Shown: positions 1-9,355, counted from the first letter of the stretch. The stretch is 64,000 nt of DNA from Phocaeicola vulgatus ATCC 8482 (GCF_000012825.1 NC_009614.1:3968001-4032000), one strand, 5' to 3'. The notes: generated by a model not told the origin, from the sequence alone. Translations and numbers: made by a program.

Positions 1-611
1 GCAGGAGCGATGGCTGCCCACCAGTATCCTTTATCCAGTAATAAAAGCATAGGTAGGGCTCCGGCCATAAAAGCGGATAATAAAACATCTGGGCTCATAC
101 GGTCATATATGACTTTTGCTTTCGATTCTTCTTCTTTACGGGCGTATGGAAGCGTGTTGATGATTTGTGCGGCACAAAACTTGCTCCAGGCATCTCCGCT
201 TAATATGGCCGCACATGCCAAGGGTACAGAAAGTGTGGTGAGTATATTCCACATCAATCCATAATAGAATAATAATCCGAGCACTCCGTATGTGCCGATA
301 TGTGAATCCTTCATGATGGACAGAATCTTGTCACGTGATGTACCGCCCCCGAAGCCATCGCAGAAGTCTGCCAATCCATCTTCGTGTAAAGCACCTGTTA
401 CTAATAACCGGGCAGCCAACGCCATGAGCACAGCTATTTGTACAGGCAGAAATTCTGCTGTGATCCATAGAGTGCCTGCCATGATACCTCCTGTCAGCCA
501 TCCAACAAAGGGCCAGTAGTCCACTACTCGTTTAAAGTAAACAGGTGGTACGTCAGCTATTTTCCAAAACGGAAGGCGTGTGAAAAAAATGAGGGAGGCA
601 AGCAGTTTCAT
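1..611 (-). CDS. cobS: Adenosylcobinamide-GDP ribazoletransferase (cobalamin synthase), 3' end beyond window
   Basis: CobS joins alpha-ribazole to adenosylcobinamide-GDP in the inner membrane, the step that completes the nucleotide loop of cobalamin. About 203 residues are visible, starting at the ATG at 611. The translation begins MKLLASLIFFTRLPFW and carries the acidic family motif HEDGLADFCDGFGGG, which binds Mg2+ and substrate, plus several hydrophobic helices. The start lies two bases past the cobT stop, so translation is probably coupled. The C-terminus is outside the window. The identification rests on the motif and on the cobU-cobT-cobS order. Confidence 0.95.
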   Translation of the reverse strand, partial: MKLLASLIFFTRLPFWKIADVPPVYFKRVVDYWPFVGWLTGGIMAGTLWITAEFLPVQIAVLMALAARLLVTGALHEDGLADFCDGFGGGTSRDKILSIMKDSHIGTYGVLGLLFYYGLMWNILTTLSVPLACAAILSGDAWSKFCAAQIINTLPYARKEEESKAKVIYDRMSPDVLLSAFMAGALPMLLLLDKGYWWAAIAP

Positions 612-613
612 GG

Positions 614-1651
614 TTAAAAATATTTAGTGATGGAGGCATGGGCGAAATTGTCCATCTCATTCATCATGTTTACAGAGGAAACAACGATGGGATAAGCGCA
701 TATCGCTCCTGTTCCTTCTCCCAAGCGCAGACCTAAATTTAATAAAGGGCGTACTTTCATGGCGTCCAATACTAGTTTATGACCGGTTTCATCTCCCTGA
801 TGTCCGAATATGGCATACGACAAAACTTCCGGATGAAGTTTTGAGGCGGCCAGTATGCAGTTGGTCATGATGAAGCCGTCTACCAGAATAATCATTCTTA
901 ATTCTGCCGCCCGGAGCATGCCGCCTATTGCCATAACCATTTCATATCCTCCGAACCAGGCGATGATATCTTTTGCAGAACCGTCACCGGCATAATGGTC
1001 AACCGATTGTTTCAATACATTGTATTTATGGCGGATGCCTTCTGAATCCAGTCCGCTTCCCGCACCTACACATTGCTCTAATGAAATACCTGTCAGCAAA
1101 TGCATCCAGACAGAGGAAGGGGAGGTGTTGCCAATACCCATTTCGCCAAAACTGACCACATTGCAGCCGTCAGCATGAATCATATCCGTTATCTTTGCTC
1201 CACGTTCCAGGCATAATTCCATTTCTTCCATACTCATTGCAGGACCTTTTAGAAAACTGTGCGTGCCACGTCCTACGCTACAGTTGATAATGCCTTTCTC
1301 GTAAGGAAGATCGTAATCGACTCCTGAGTCTACTAATACAAGCTTAAAACCATGTTGGCGGCATAAAAAATTAACTCCGGCACCTCCATGTAAAAAATTA
1401 CTTAGTTGTTGCCAAGTGATTTCTTTGGGAGACTTGCTTACCCCTTCTTCTACTATACCATGATCGGCTGCAAAAAGTACGTTGTGCGGATGGCTTAATG
1501 TAGGGGAGAGGGTTTGTTGGATTAATCCGATTTGCAATGCAAGGTCTTCCAGAACGCCCAATGAACCTTTGGGCTTTGTCAAATTGTTGATTTTGTCTAT
1601 CAATGCCTCCCGAAGACCTTCATCGGGATACTCAATATGAAAGTTTTTCAT
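614..1651 (-). CDS. cobT: Nicotinate-nucleotide--dimethylbenzimidazole phosphoribosyltransferase
   Basis: CobT moves phosphoribose from nicotinate mononucleotide to a lower-ligand base such as dimethylbenzimidazole, giving alpha-ribazole phosphate. The 345-residue length is normal for the family. The N-terminus ([19 protein letters not shown]) is the family's substrate-binding start, and [12 protein letters not shown] and the late [10 protein letters not shown] segment, whose Glu is the usual catalytic base, are intact. It sits 8 bp downstream of cobU and 2 bp before cobS on the minus strand. It is intact and probably translated as part of the upstream operon. Confidence 0.96.
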   Translation of the reverse strand: MKNFHIEYPDEGLREALIDKINNLTKPKGSLGVLEDLALQIGLIQQTLSPTLSHPHNVLFAADHGIVEEGVSKSPKEITWQQLSNFLHGGAGVNFLCRQHGFKLVLVDSGVDYDLPYEKGIINCSVGRGTHSFLKGPAMSMEEMELCLERGAKITDMIHADGCNVVSFGEMGIGNTSPSSVWMHLLTGISLEQCVGAGSGLDSEGIRHKYNVLKQSVDHYAGDGSAKDIIAWFGGYEMVMAIGGMLRAAELRMIILVDGFIMTNCILAASKLHPEVLSYAIFGHQGDETGHKLVLDAMKVRPLLNLGLRLGEGTGAICAYPIVVSSVNMMNEMDNFAHASITKYF

Positions 1652-1659
1652 TGTATTTA

Positions 1660-2169
1660 TTATTTTATAGGAACAGGAATTCCCGATACCATCAAATATA
1701 CTTGGTCTGCTTTTGAAGCTATATATTGATTCATCCAGCCCTGTAAATCTGTAAAGCGGCGTTGGATGGCGTTTTCGGATACTGCTCCGGAACCTATTTC
1801 ATTGGTTACGAAAATAAAAGTGGCATCTTGCCGGATAAAATTATCAAACTCCTGTTTGACAGCCTGCAATGCAACCTCTACATCCGCATCCAAATCAAAG
1901 AAAAAGTTGGTACACCATAAGGTGACACAGTCAATCAATACTACATTATCCTTTACTTGATGGCGGCTCAGTTCTTTTTCTTCTTCTATATTCGTCCATT
2001 CCGGTCCGCGCCTTTCTTGATGTTTGATAACGCGTTGGCGGAATTCTTCATCCCAAATACGGGAAGTAGCTATATAAACGGGAGTGGGTGATAAGCTTAA
2101 TGCCAATTTCTCCGCGTATGAACTTTTTCCCGAACGTTGGCCTCCTGTGATTAAGATAATACGTCTCAT
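1660..2169 (-). CDS. cobU: Bifunctional adenosylcobinamide kinase / guanylyltransferase
   Basis: CobU phosphorylates adenosylcobinamide and then adds GMP, making the substrate for CobS. I place the start at the ATG at 2169 ([16 protein letters not shown]) rather than an upstream in-frame ATG at 2190, because the family begins directly with the P-loop strand and the longer form would overlap the preceding gene. The P-loop GGQRSGKS is at residues 8-15, and the HQERRGPEW segment holds the His that is guanylylated in the family. At 169 residues it is of normal size. It is followed by cobT. Confidence 0.94.
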   Translation of the reverse strand: MRRIILITGGQRSGKSSYAEKLALSLSPTPVYIATSRIWDEEFRQRVIKHQERRGPEWTNIEEEKELSRHQVKDNVVLIDCVTLWCTNFFFDLDADVEVALQAVKQEFDNFIRQDATFIFVTNEIGSGAVSENAIQRRFTDLQGWMNQYIASKADQVYLMVSGIPVPIK

Positions 2170-2173
2170 TGTC

Positions 2174-2698
2174 TTACTTCTCGGTGGCACGCAGAATCAA
2201 CGTAGTCGCACCTAATGTGATGATAGCGCCTTCCTCGATCCGTATCCGGTCCTTGTTCCCCAAAATCTCGTTCATCAGAAATGTTCCTGTAATGCTGTCA
2301 TTATCACGCAGGGTATAAATGACTTCCCCTTGTTTGTTGCGTTTCACATTAATGATACAATGCCTTCTGTCCATGCTCGGATCTGATGTCTCGATGGGAA
2401 TGTCCACTTCAGTGCCTTTGCTTCTGCGTCCTATCAGGTTGTCACCTTCCATCAGGGGTAATACTTGTTTGTATCCGAATACATTTTCTACTACCACGAT
2501 ACTTCCAAAATCCTCTTTATTGGCTTGTTCGTCCAATATTTCTTCTTTACGGGTTGCTTTCAGTTTGGACTTTCCGATACGGATACTGAATTGTTTTTTA
2601 CAATGGTCGCATACAAAGACCAACGATTGGCCTTCTGTATATTTGGTTTCATCAAAAGTTATATAGTTGTCACATTTGGGACACAAAACTCTTTTCAT
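2174..2698 (-). CDS. Zinc-ribbon plus FHA-domain protein
   Basis: This 174-residue cytosolic protein has a four-cysteine zinc ribbon (C6, C9, C30, C33) and a C-terminal forkhead-associated domain (about 85-172). The FHA phosphothreonine pocket signature is present in NLIGRRSKGTEVDIP followed by the SMDRRH segment. FHA domains bind phosphothreonine peptides, but no Ser/Thr kinase is visible nearby, so the partner is unknown. It lies 15 bp after the HU/SPOR gene and just before cobU, so it is co-transcribed with cobalamin genes that have no obvious link to it. Confidence 0.85.
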   Translation of the reverse strand: MKRVLCPKCDNYITFDETKYTEGQSLVFVCDHCKKQFSIRIGKSKLKATRKEEILDEQANKEDFGSIVVVENVFGYKQVLPLMEGDNLIGRRSKGTEVDIPIETSDPSMDRRHCIINVKRNKQGEVIYTLRDNDSITGTFLMNEILGNKDRIRIEEGAIITLGATTLILRATEK

Positions 2699-2713
2699 AA
2701 AAAATAATCTTGT

Positions 2714-3844
2714 TTATTTGGAACTCAATATCCATGCATTCTTGAATGCATCATTTTGTTTCAGTTCATTTAATTTTTTATAAGCAGCGGCTTTATCTGC
2801 AAAGTTGCACAAAGACAGGCGATAACGTCCGTTACCTTCTATGATTGTTACATCCTTGTATCCTTTTTGCTTGTACTCATTAAGTACTTGCTGTGCGTCA
2901 TTGGCTGTCGGTAAACTGGATACGATGATATAATACTTATTTTTTTTACTGCTCGAAGGTGTTGCTGTTTCTTTCTTCTCAGGGGCAGGTTTACTTACAG
3001 TAACAGGCTTGGCAACTGGCTGTTCTGTGTTGTTCAATTTTGCTGCAACAGTATTCTTGGGCACTGCTTCTTGTGCTTTTCCTACCTTCTCTACTTTTAC
3101 AGTTACAGGTTTCAACGTGTTTTGATTATTTTTGATATTCGTCTTCTTGGGTTGCTGCGGTCTGGAAGGAACGGTTACCAAGGTCGTTGCCAAAGATTGG
3201 GAACGAATGGCGTCAAACAGACCATCCGTACCTAAAGAAGCATAATTACCTTTGTCCACATATGTGTTCTCTACCGGAACAGACAAGAAGAAAAATAAGA
3301 CTACAGCTATAGCCACAGCTACTGCATTTCCTATCCACTGACGTTTGAAACGTACAGTTCTCTTCCTTTTTTCTTGTCGGGGAAGTAATTCTCTGGTTGC
3401 TGCAGATGTTGTTGAAGTAAGATATTCTAATCTGTTGATGGAAAACGAACTAAGCCCGTATAGGGTAGGTGATAATGCACCGTCCTCATTGGGATGGAAC
3501 TCGTATGTGCTATGAATATTATAATGTAAGACCCCTATGCCATGCATTTCTGCACATCCATTTTGGTATAGTTGTTCTTTCAATCCAGCTACCTCTTCTT
3601 CTATCATGCGTGTGGCATCAGGAAAATCGGTGTGATGGGCTTGCATATACGATTGAACTAATAAACCATCGTTTATAGTCAATTGGGGATTGAAACCAAT
3701 AGTACGTACAGGGGGAAGATAAAGATTTTCTTCCTTGATATACCGTGCCGGTTGATAGTGCGCTATAAAACCGCCAAAGTCTGGAATAATCACACAGTCA
3801 TTTTCCAGTAACAGAATTTCTATATGTCTAGCCAATTCAATCAT
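2714..3844 (-). CDS. HU-like (CCDC81-type) and SPOR-domain membrane protein
   Basis: The 376-residue protein starts MIELARHIEILLLENDCV, the typical start of the bacterial HU-like CCDC81 domain, with two such domains over about residues 1-140. One transmembrane helix follows near 170-190 (AVAVAIAVVLFFFLSVPV), then a low-complexity Lys/Thr/Val/Pro linker, and a C-terminal SPOR domain (about 297-372, beginning KYYIIVSSLPT). SPOR domains bind denuded septal peptidoglycan, so a cell-division or envelope role is likely but inferred. It is the first gene seen in the minus-strand operon that includes cobU-cobT-cobS. Confidence 0.85.
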   Translation of the reverse strand: MIELARHIEILLLENDCVIIPDFGGFIAHYQPARYIKEENLYLPPVRTIGFNPQLTINDGLLVQSYMQAHHTDFPDATRMIEEEVAGLKEQLYQNGCAEMHGIGVLHYNIHSTYEFHPNEDGALSPTLYGLSSFSINRLEYLTSTTSAATRELLPRQEKRKRTVRFKRQWIGNAVAVAIAVVLFFFLSVPVENTYVDKGNYASLGTDGLFDAIRSQSLATTLVTVPSRPQQPKKTNIKNNQNTLKPVTVKVEKVGKAQEAVPKNTVAAKLNNTEQPVAKPVTVSKPAPEKKETATPSSSKKNKYYIIVSSLPTANDAQQVLNEYKQKGYKDVTIIEGNGRYRLSLCNFADKAAAYKKLNELKQNDAFKNAWILSSK

Positions 3845-3848
3845 ATCG

Positions 3849-3856
3849 CAAAATTA
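3849..3856 (-). promoter_or_regulatory. Bacteroides -7 box for the HU/SPOR-cob operon
   Basis: On the minus strand TAATTTTG matches the TAnnTTTG consensus. It ends only five bases before the ATG at 3844, so transcription would start at or very near the start codon. No good -33 TTTG is visible. Confidence 0.4.
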
Positions 3857-3921
3857 GCATTTTTATTCCGTTTCAGCGCAACTTTTATGGAAGAAAATAA
3901 CAACTCACTCATAATTTATTG

Positions 3922-3929
3922 TAATTTTG
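3922..3929 (+). promoter_or_regulatory. Bacteroides -7 box upstream of ugd
   Basis: TAATTTTG matches TAnnTTTG and lies 33 bp before the ugd start, leaving a leader of about 25 nt. No clear -33 element is found at the usual spacing. Confidence 0.5.
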
Positions 3930-3962
3930 CAGCGAAAAAGTTAGACTAACGAATTAAATAAA

Positions 3963-5276
3963 ATGAATATAGCGATTGTAGGAACCGGGTATGTAGGACT
4001 TGTTACCGGAACATGTTTTGCCGAAACTGGCGTAGACGTAACTTGTGTAGATGTAAATGCGGATAAGATTGCTAATCTGCAACAGGGTATTATTCCTATT
4101 TATGAACCGGGATTGGAAGATATGGTCTTGCGTAATGTAAAGGCTGGACGTCTTCATTTCACCACCTCTTTAGAGAGTTGTCTGGACAATGTGGATATTG
4201 TGTTCAGTGCTGTGGGTACTCCTCCCGATGAAGACGGAAGTGCCGATTTGCGTTATGTGCTTGAAGTTGCCAAGACGATTGGTGCTAATATGAAGAAATA
4301 CACCTTGGTCGTGACCAAGAGTACGGTGCCCGTGGGTACGGCCCGGAAAGTAAAAGCGGCTATCCGGGAGGAATTGGAGAAAAGAGGGGAGTCGATAGAT
4401 TTCGATGTGGCTTCTAATCCGGAATTCTTGAAAGAAGGTAATGCTATCGATGACTTTATGAGTCCGGACCGTGTGGTAGTGGGCGTAGAGTCGGAAAGGG
4501 CTAAAAAACTGATGACCAAGCTTTATAAACCTTTCATGCTGGTTAACTTCCGCGTTATCTTCATGGATATTCCTTCTGCCGAGATGACCAAGTATGCGGC
4601 AAACTCCATGTTGGCTACCCGTATCAGCTTTATGAACGATATTGCCAACTTGTGCGAACTGGTGGGAGCTGATGTAAATATGGTACGTGACGGAATAGGT
4701 TCCGACAGTCGTATCGGGCGTAAGTTCTTGTATCCGGGATGCGGTTATGGTGGATCTTGTTTCCCGAAAGATGTGAAGGCGTTGATTAAGACTGCCGAGC
4801 AGAATGGTTATTCCATGCAGGTGTTGAAAGCGGTGGAAGATGTGAACGAGAATCAGAAAGGCATTTTGTTCGAGAAACTGGTAAAAGTATTCAATGGAGA
4901 TTTGAAAGGCAAAACAGTGGCTTTGTGGGGACTTGCATTCAAGCCCGGTACGGACGATATGCGTGAGGCTCCGGCTTTGGTACTTATTGAGAAATTGAAA
5001 CAGTCGGGTTGCAATGTCCGCGCATACGATCCTGCTGCTATGGATGAGTCCCGCCGCCGGATAGGAGAGTCGGTTTATTATGCGCACGATATGTATGATG
5101 CGGCTCTTGATGCGGATGCGTTGATTCTGGTAACCGAGTGGAAAGAGTTCCGTCTTCCTACCTGGGGAGTAATCAAGAAGGCGATGAAGCAGCCTGTAGT
5201 GCTTGACGGACGAAATATTTATGATGGTGACGAACTACAGGAAATGGGGTTTGTTTATCATTGCATCGGTCGATAA
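3963..5276 (+). CDS. ugd: UDP-glucose 6-dehydrogenase
   Basis: This enzyme oxidises UDP-glucose to UDP-glucuronate in two NAD-dependent steps, supplying precursors for capsule and other surface glycans. At 437 residues it is full length. The Rossmann motif GTGYVGL is at residues 7-13, and the catalytic cysteine is C266 in GYGGSCFPKD. The central and C-terminal UDP-binding domains are complete (WGLAFKPGTDDMREAP). A lipoprotein gene follows after 23 bp and may share the transcript. Which polysaccharide it serves cannot be told from this window. Confidence 0.96.
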   Translation: MNIAIVGTGYVGLVTGTCFAETGVDVTCVDVNADKIANLQQGIIPIYEPGLEDMVLRNVKAGRLHFTTSLESCLDNVDIVFSAVGTPPDEDGSADLRYVLEVAKTIGANMKKYTLVVTKSTVPVGTARKVKAAIREELEKRGESIDFDVASNPEFLKEGNAIDDFMSPDRVVVGVESERAKKLMTKLYKPFMLVNFRVIFMDIPSAEMTKYAANSMLATRISFMNDIANLCELVGADVNMVRDGIGSDSRIGRKFLYPGCGYGGSCFPKDVKALIKTAEQNGYSMQVLKAVEDVNENQKGILFEKLVKVFNGDLKGKTVALWGLAFKPGTDDMREAPALVLIEKLKQSGCNVRAYDPAAMDESRRRIGESVYYAHDMYDAALDADALILVTEWKEFRLPTWGVIKKAMKQPVVLDGRNIYDGDELQEMGFVYHCIGR

Positions 5277-5299
5277 ATAAAAAAATAGAGAGAATAACC

Positions 5300-6088
5300 A
5301 TGTACAAACGTTTTTCGATAATAATGTTGGCTGTTGCGCTGTCTTCTTGTGGAACTCCGCAACAAAAAGCATCCGCTCTGGAAGAAAACAAGGAGGCAAA
5401 ATCTTTGTTGGAAGGTATATGGTTGGACGATAATACGGAAACGGCATTACTGAGGGTGAAAGGCGATACCCTGTTTTATGCAGATGCCGCTACGGCTCCC
5501 GTTGCTTTTAAAATTATAGGCGATTCGTTGATTACGTATGGTGCACGGACTAATGGTTATAAGATTGAGAAGCAGGGGGAGCATATTTTTTGGTTTCATT
5601 CGGCTGTGGGAGATGTGATACGCCTGCATAAGTCTGATACGGAGAATGATTCTCTGGCATTTATCCATACTCGGGAAATCCCTGTTTATAACGAAGTTAT
5701 TAAGAAAGATTCGGTGGTGACATACGATAATGTCCGTTATCGCGGATATGTGTACATTAACCCGTCAAAGATTAAAGTAATGCGTCCGGGAGTTTCGGAG
5801 GAAGGACTTGGGGTGGATAATGTATATTATGACAATATCATACACATTTGCGTGTATGAAGGCAGGAAGAGTCTTTATGCCAAAGATATCACCAAGCAGA
5901 TGTTCAAGGGGGTGGTTCCGGATGATTTCTTGCAATGGGCTATATTGTCGGATATGGATTTTATGGGTGTCGATTCGAAAGGGTATCATTATCAGGCCAC
6001 GGTGTGCATACCTGACGGCGCGTCTTGTTATATGGTCAATATCACTGCCGGCAAGGATGGAGGACTTGCATTCGAGTTGGTAAGGTAG
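5300..6088 (+). CDS. Putative lipoprotein, DUF4738-like
   Basis: A 262-residue predicted lipoprotein. I use the ATG at 5300 rather than an upstream in-frame start inside ugd, because it gives a signal peptide ending in the lipobox LSSC (Cys about 16). The mature part is beta-rich: about 35-120 holds short strands (GIWLDDNTETALLRVKGDT) resembling small lipocalin-like folds, and the second half is a compact alpha/beta region. It looks like the Bacteroidales DUF4738 family, but I hold that only moderately. Function is unknown. It follows ugd by 23 bp. Confidence 0.75.
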   Translation: MYKRFSIIMLAVALSSCGTPQQKASALEENKEAKSLLEGIWLDDNTETALLRVKGDTLFYADAATAPVAFKIIGDSLITYGARTNGYKIEKQGEHIFWFHSAVGDVIRLHKSDTENDSLAFIHTREIPVYNEVIKKDSVVTYDNVRYRGYVYINPSKIKVMRPGVSEEGLGVDNVYYDNIIHICVYEGRKSLYAKDITKQMFKGVVPDDFLQWAILSDMDFMGVDSKGYHYQATVCIPDGASCYMVNITAGKDGGLAFELVR

Positions 6089-6798
6089 TCGTGGCTATGT
6101 CATTTTTTTATTTCGCGATTACTATTTGGTCACTATCATGCTCTATAGAGAATATCCTGAAAAATCCTTCAAAAGCTTCAGCCTGCTCGCAAATGCCCTG
6201 CCCATCGGTATTCCGGCTGAAGGATTGGACTTGGGAATTCTTCAGCCGGAGATTGGAATCCTTCAGCCGGATTGGTATTCTTCCGATTCTTGGGGAATTG
6301 GTTTTCCTGAAGGATATTTTTCGGCTGAAACATTTCACAATGCATATCCTTCAGCCGGAATGCCGATGGGCAGGGCGTTTGCGGAATGGCTGAAAGATCT
6401 GAAGGAAAAATAAGGCGTTTCGGCATGTAGATGCCGTTATGGAAAAAACAACAGGTCAAATTTTAAAAAGCTCTTGTTCTTTCAATGAAAACGTCCTGTT
6501 CTTTTTTTTAAAGACCTTGTTCTTTTCTGAAAAGAACAGGACGTTTGAGAGGTTAGTAACGTACATGCCGGAAGGTTAGTAACGTGTCACCCCATACGTT
6601 ACTAATGTGTGGGGTGTAAGGTTAGTAATGTTACAGGTGAAAGATTATATATCCTACAAGCAATACATATAATGGATGTTTGTGATTGCCTCGCATCTAT
6701 TTTGCAGATGAGCCATGAAGTGACCCTCTCCATAAAATAAAATTGGAGGAAAACAAGTCCGTCTTCCTCCAATGGTTTTTAGATATCATCTCTTCCGT
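6089..6798. repeat. Repeat-rich intergenic region (CCTTCAGCCGG family and GGTTAGTAACGT family)
   Basis: No convincing gene is present. From 6170 to 6390 there is an imperfect inverted repeat (6188-6224 against 6347-6383, two mismatches over 37 bp) built from the word CCTTCAGCCGG; further copies at 6241, 6259 and 6321 lie inside it. From 6489 to 6546 a perfect 17-bp inverted repeat surrounds AACGTCCTGTTCTTTT. From 6551 to 6631 the word GGTTAGTAACGT occurs twice, once inverted at 6596 and once as GGTTAGTAATGT at 6620. A 95-codon frame crosses the first repeat but looks like repeat translation. A terminator at 6742-6773 ends the block. Confidence 0.8.
6742..6773 (-). terminator. Terminator of the serB-helicase operon
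   Basis: Arms ATTGGAGGA (6742-6750) and TCCTCCAAT (6765-6773) form a perfect stem. On the minus strand it is followed by a T-rich tract. It lies 26 bp past the helicase stop. Confidence 0.8.
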
Positions 6799-8076
6799 CT
6801 ATTCTTTTGGGGTGTTTCTTCTATTATTGGCATTGGGCTTGCCCGTACCGTTCTTTTTCCCCTTATAATTGCCTTGTTTTCTGGAGCCGCCACCTTTGTG
6901 ATTGCTACGACCGGCGCCACTTCGCGGGTTGTATTCGGGCGCTTCTCCCAATTCCTCGGGAACCGGGATTTTATAGATGTTCCTACCCAGGAAATTTTCA
7001 ATAGCTTTGAATTGGGTCTGCTCTTTCTCACTGACAAAAGTAATGGCGCAACCATCATGGTTGGCACGAGCTGTACGGCCGATGCGGTGTACATAATCCT
7101 CGCTGTCATGTGGAACATCGTAGTTGATTACCAAACGAATATCGTCAATGTCTATTCCTCGCGAAACAATATCGGTAGCAATCAGAATATTGATTCTGCC
7201 ACTTTTAAATTCACGCATAATCTGTTCCCGTTGGGACTGCTCCAAGTCTGAGTGCATTTCACCTACGTTCAGTTTCATCCGCTTGAATGCTTGTGTCACC
7301 TCCTTTACTTTCAATTTGGAAGAGGCAAAGATAATGACACGTTCGGGTGTTTGATCCTGGAAAAGGGATTGAATAATTCCCAATTTCTGGCGTTCATAAC
7401 AGATATAAGCCGTTTGGATAATCTTTTCCGCAGGTTTTGAAACCGCTAATTTTATTTCTACCGGATTGTTTAAGATCGTTTTTGCCAATTGTTGTATTTT
7501 AGCCGGCATAGTGGCCGAGAACATGATGGTCTGACGTTCTTTCGGCAGATATTTCACTATTTGCATAATGTCATCCGAGAATCCCATATCCAGCATACGG
7601 TCCGCTTCATCAAGAATAAAGAAAGAAACTTTAGACAAGTCTACGTAACCTAGGCTGAGATGACTTATCAGACGTCCCGGAGTAGCAATGACTACATCGG
7701 CCCCCAAAGTTAAACCTTTCTTTTCTTGCTCGAAGCGCACACCATCGTTTCCTCCGTAAACAGCCACGCTGGATGCCGGTAGAAAATAAGAGAAACCTTC
7801 CATTTGCTGGTCTATCTGTTGCGCTAATTCGCGTGTGGGTGACATGATCACACAATTGATGGCATCTTCCGGATATCCGCCTTTGCTTAATTGATTAAGA
7901 ACGGGCAAAAGGTATGCGGCAGTCTTGCCGGTTCCGGTCTGTGCCACTCCGATCAAATCTTTTCCTTCAAGAATGACCGGTATGGTATGTTCTTGTACAG
8001 GAGTGCATTCTTCAAATCTCATGGCATCTAATGCCTGAAGCACCCCTTCTTCTAAATTTAGTTCTGAAAATTTCAT
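6799..8076 (-). CDS. DEAD-box ATP-dependent RNA helicase, RhlE-like
   Basis: A 425-residue RNA helicase. The DEAD-box motifs appear in order: Q motif (CTPVQEHTIP), Walker A (AQTGTGKT), PTRELAQQ, DEAD (LDEADRMLDMG), SAT, and HRIGRTAR. The tail from about residue 375 is basic and rich in Gly, Asn and Lys, as in RhlE/CsdA-type enzymes that act on ribosome assembly or cold-stabilised RNA. It lies 20 bp downstream of serB on the same strand and is followed by a clear terminator, so the two genes probably share a transcript. The exact subfamily is uncertain. Confidence 0.93.
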   Translation of the reverse strand: MKFSELNLEEGVLQALDAMRFEECTPVQEHTIPVILEGKDLIGVAQTGTGKTAAYLLPVLNQLSKGGYPEDAINCVIMSPTRELAQQIDQQMEGFSYFLPASSVAVYGGNDGVRFEQEKKGLTLGADVVIATPGRLISHLSLGYVDLSKVSFFILDEADRMLDMGFSDDIMQIVKYLPKERQTIMFSATMPAKIQQLAKTILNNPVEIKLAVSKPAEKIIQTAYICYERQKLGIIQSLFQDQTPERVIIFASSKLKVKEVTQAFKRMKLNVGEMHSDLEQSQREQIMREFKSGRINILIATDIVSRGIDIDDIRLVINYDVPHDSEDYVHRIGRTARANHDGCAITFVSEKEQTQFKAIENFLGRNIYKIPVPEELGEAPEYNPRSGAGRSNHKGGGSRKQGNYKGKKNGTGKPNANNRRNTPKE

Positions 8077-8096
8077 ATATATAGTTACTTCTTTCT

Positions 8097-9329
8097 TTAG
8101 AGTTTGCCGCGTTCTTCCAGGTAAGAGTCCTTGAAGCCCAGGAAATAGAGGACGCCGTCCAATCCGATCGTATTAATGGACTGTTGTGCGTTAGCCACTA
8201 CTTTGGGTTTTGCATGGAATGCTATACCCAAACCGGCTTCGGACAACATGGGCAAGTCATTCGCTCCGTCTCCTACAGCAATAGTTTGTGCTATGTCCAC
8301 ACGTTCTACTTGAGCGATCAGTTTCAGCAGTTCGGCTTTACGTTTTCCGTCAACTACATCTCCCAGATATCTTCCGGTTAATTTGCCATTTACTATTTCC
8401 AGTTCATTGGCATATACGTAATCTATGCCGAATTTATCTTTCAGATAATTGCCGAAATAGGTGAATCCACCGGATAGGATGGCTATTTTGTAACCATATC
8501 TTTTCAACACGAACATCAGACGTTCCACACCTTCGGTGATGGGAAGGTTTTCTGCGATTTCTTTCATTACGCTTTCATCCAGTCCTTTCAGCAAAGCCAC
8601 CCGTTCTGTGAAGCTTTCTATGAAATCAATTTCTCCACGCATGGCGCGTTCTGTGATTTCTCGTACTTGGTCACCCACACCGGCGCGTTCGGCTAATTCA
8701 TCTATACACTCTGTCTGTATCAATGTGGAATCCATATCAAAACAAATCAAGCGTCGCATACGCCGGTACATATTGTCCAGCTGGAAAGAAAAGTCCATTT
8801 CCAGGTCACTGCTCAGTTTCATTAACGCCTGTTGCATCTCTTCCCTTTGGCGGGGGGTGCCACGGACGGAGAATTCGATACAAGCCCGTACATTCGCTTT
8901 TCGTTCATCCAATGGAATACGCCCTGTAAGACGTTTGATAGCATCAATATTCAAACCTTGTTCCGCCAATATTCCTGTGACTGCCGCGATTTGTTTGGCT
9001 GTCAGCTTGCGTCCCAGTAAAGTCAGGATGTACCGGTTCTTGCCTTGCATGTTTACCCATTCCTCATATTCTTCCACAGTAACGGGATAGAAACGGATAT
9101 TGATGCCTAATGCGGAAGCTTTAAATAGCAACTCTTTCATGATATTCCCTGAATCTTTTTCCTGGCTTTTGAATAAAATGCCTAATGACAGGGTGCTATG
9201 AATATCGGCCTGGCCAATATCCAAAATGGTAACATCATATTTTGACAAAATTTCCGTAATGGAAGCGGTTAATCCCGGCCGGTCAAGACCGGTAATTCTG
9301 ATTAAAATAAGTTCAGTATTATTATTCAT
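8097..9329 (-). CDS. serB: Phosphoserine phosphatase with N-terminal ACT domains
   Basis: SerB hydrolyses phosphoserine, the last step of serine synthesis. The 410-residue protein has two ACT-like regulatory domains (about 1-90 and 91-185) and a HAD phosphatase domain (about 190-405). The nucleophile motif is DMDSTLIQTECIDELA near residue 195, then AILSGGFTYFG and GDGANDLPML. The ACT domains suggest feedback by serine or another amino acid, which is inference. A TACTTTTG box lies 26 bp upstream. The serine supply is relevant to the serine palmitoyltransferase gene near 18 kb. Confidence 0.95.
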   Translation of the reverse strand: MNNNTELILIRITGLDRPGLTASITEILSKYDVTILDIGQADIHSTLSLGILFKSQEKDSGNIMKELLFKASALGINIRFYPVTVEEYEEWVNMQGKNRYILTLLGRKLTAKQIAAVTGILAEQGLNIDAIKRLTGRIPLDERKANVRACIEFSVRGTPRQREEMQQALMKLSSDLEMDFSFQLDNMYRRMRRLICFDMDSTLIQTECIDELAERAGVGDQVREITERAMRGEIDFIESFTERVALLKGLDESVMKEIAENLPITEGVERLMFVLKRYGYKIAILSGGFTYFGNYLKDKFGIDYVYANELEIVNGKLTGRYLGDVVDGKRKAELLKLIAQVERVDIAQTIAVGDGANDLPMLSEAGLGIAFHAKPKVVANAQQSINTIGLDGVLYFLGFKDSYLEERGKL

Positions 9330-9355
9330 ACTTTGTGGTTGCTATTTACAGATTG

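Noticed and set aside
1..4000. Cobalamin riboswitch for the cob genes
   Set aside because: The cob genes follow two other genes with short gaps, and no B12-box-like sequence or long leader is present before the operon start at 3844.
4170..5087. 305-codon frame antisense to ugd
   Set aside because: It lies wholly within the ugd gene on the other strand, is rich in His, Arg and Leu from codon mirroring, and shows no domain.
6126..6413. 95-codon frame in the repeat region after the DUF4738-like gene
   Set aside because: Its sequence is the translation of the CCTTCAGCCGG repeats (GIPAEG, ILQPE, GILQP), and the opposite strand is open too. No ribosome-binding context or conserved domain.
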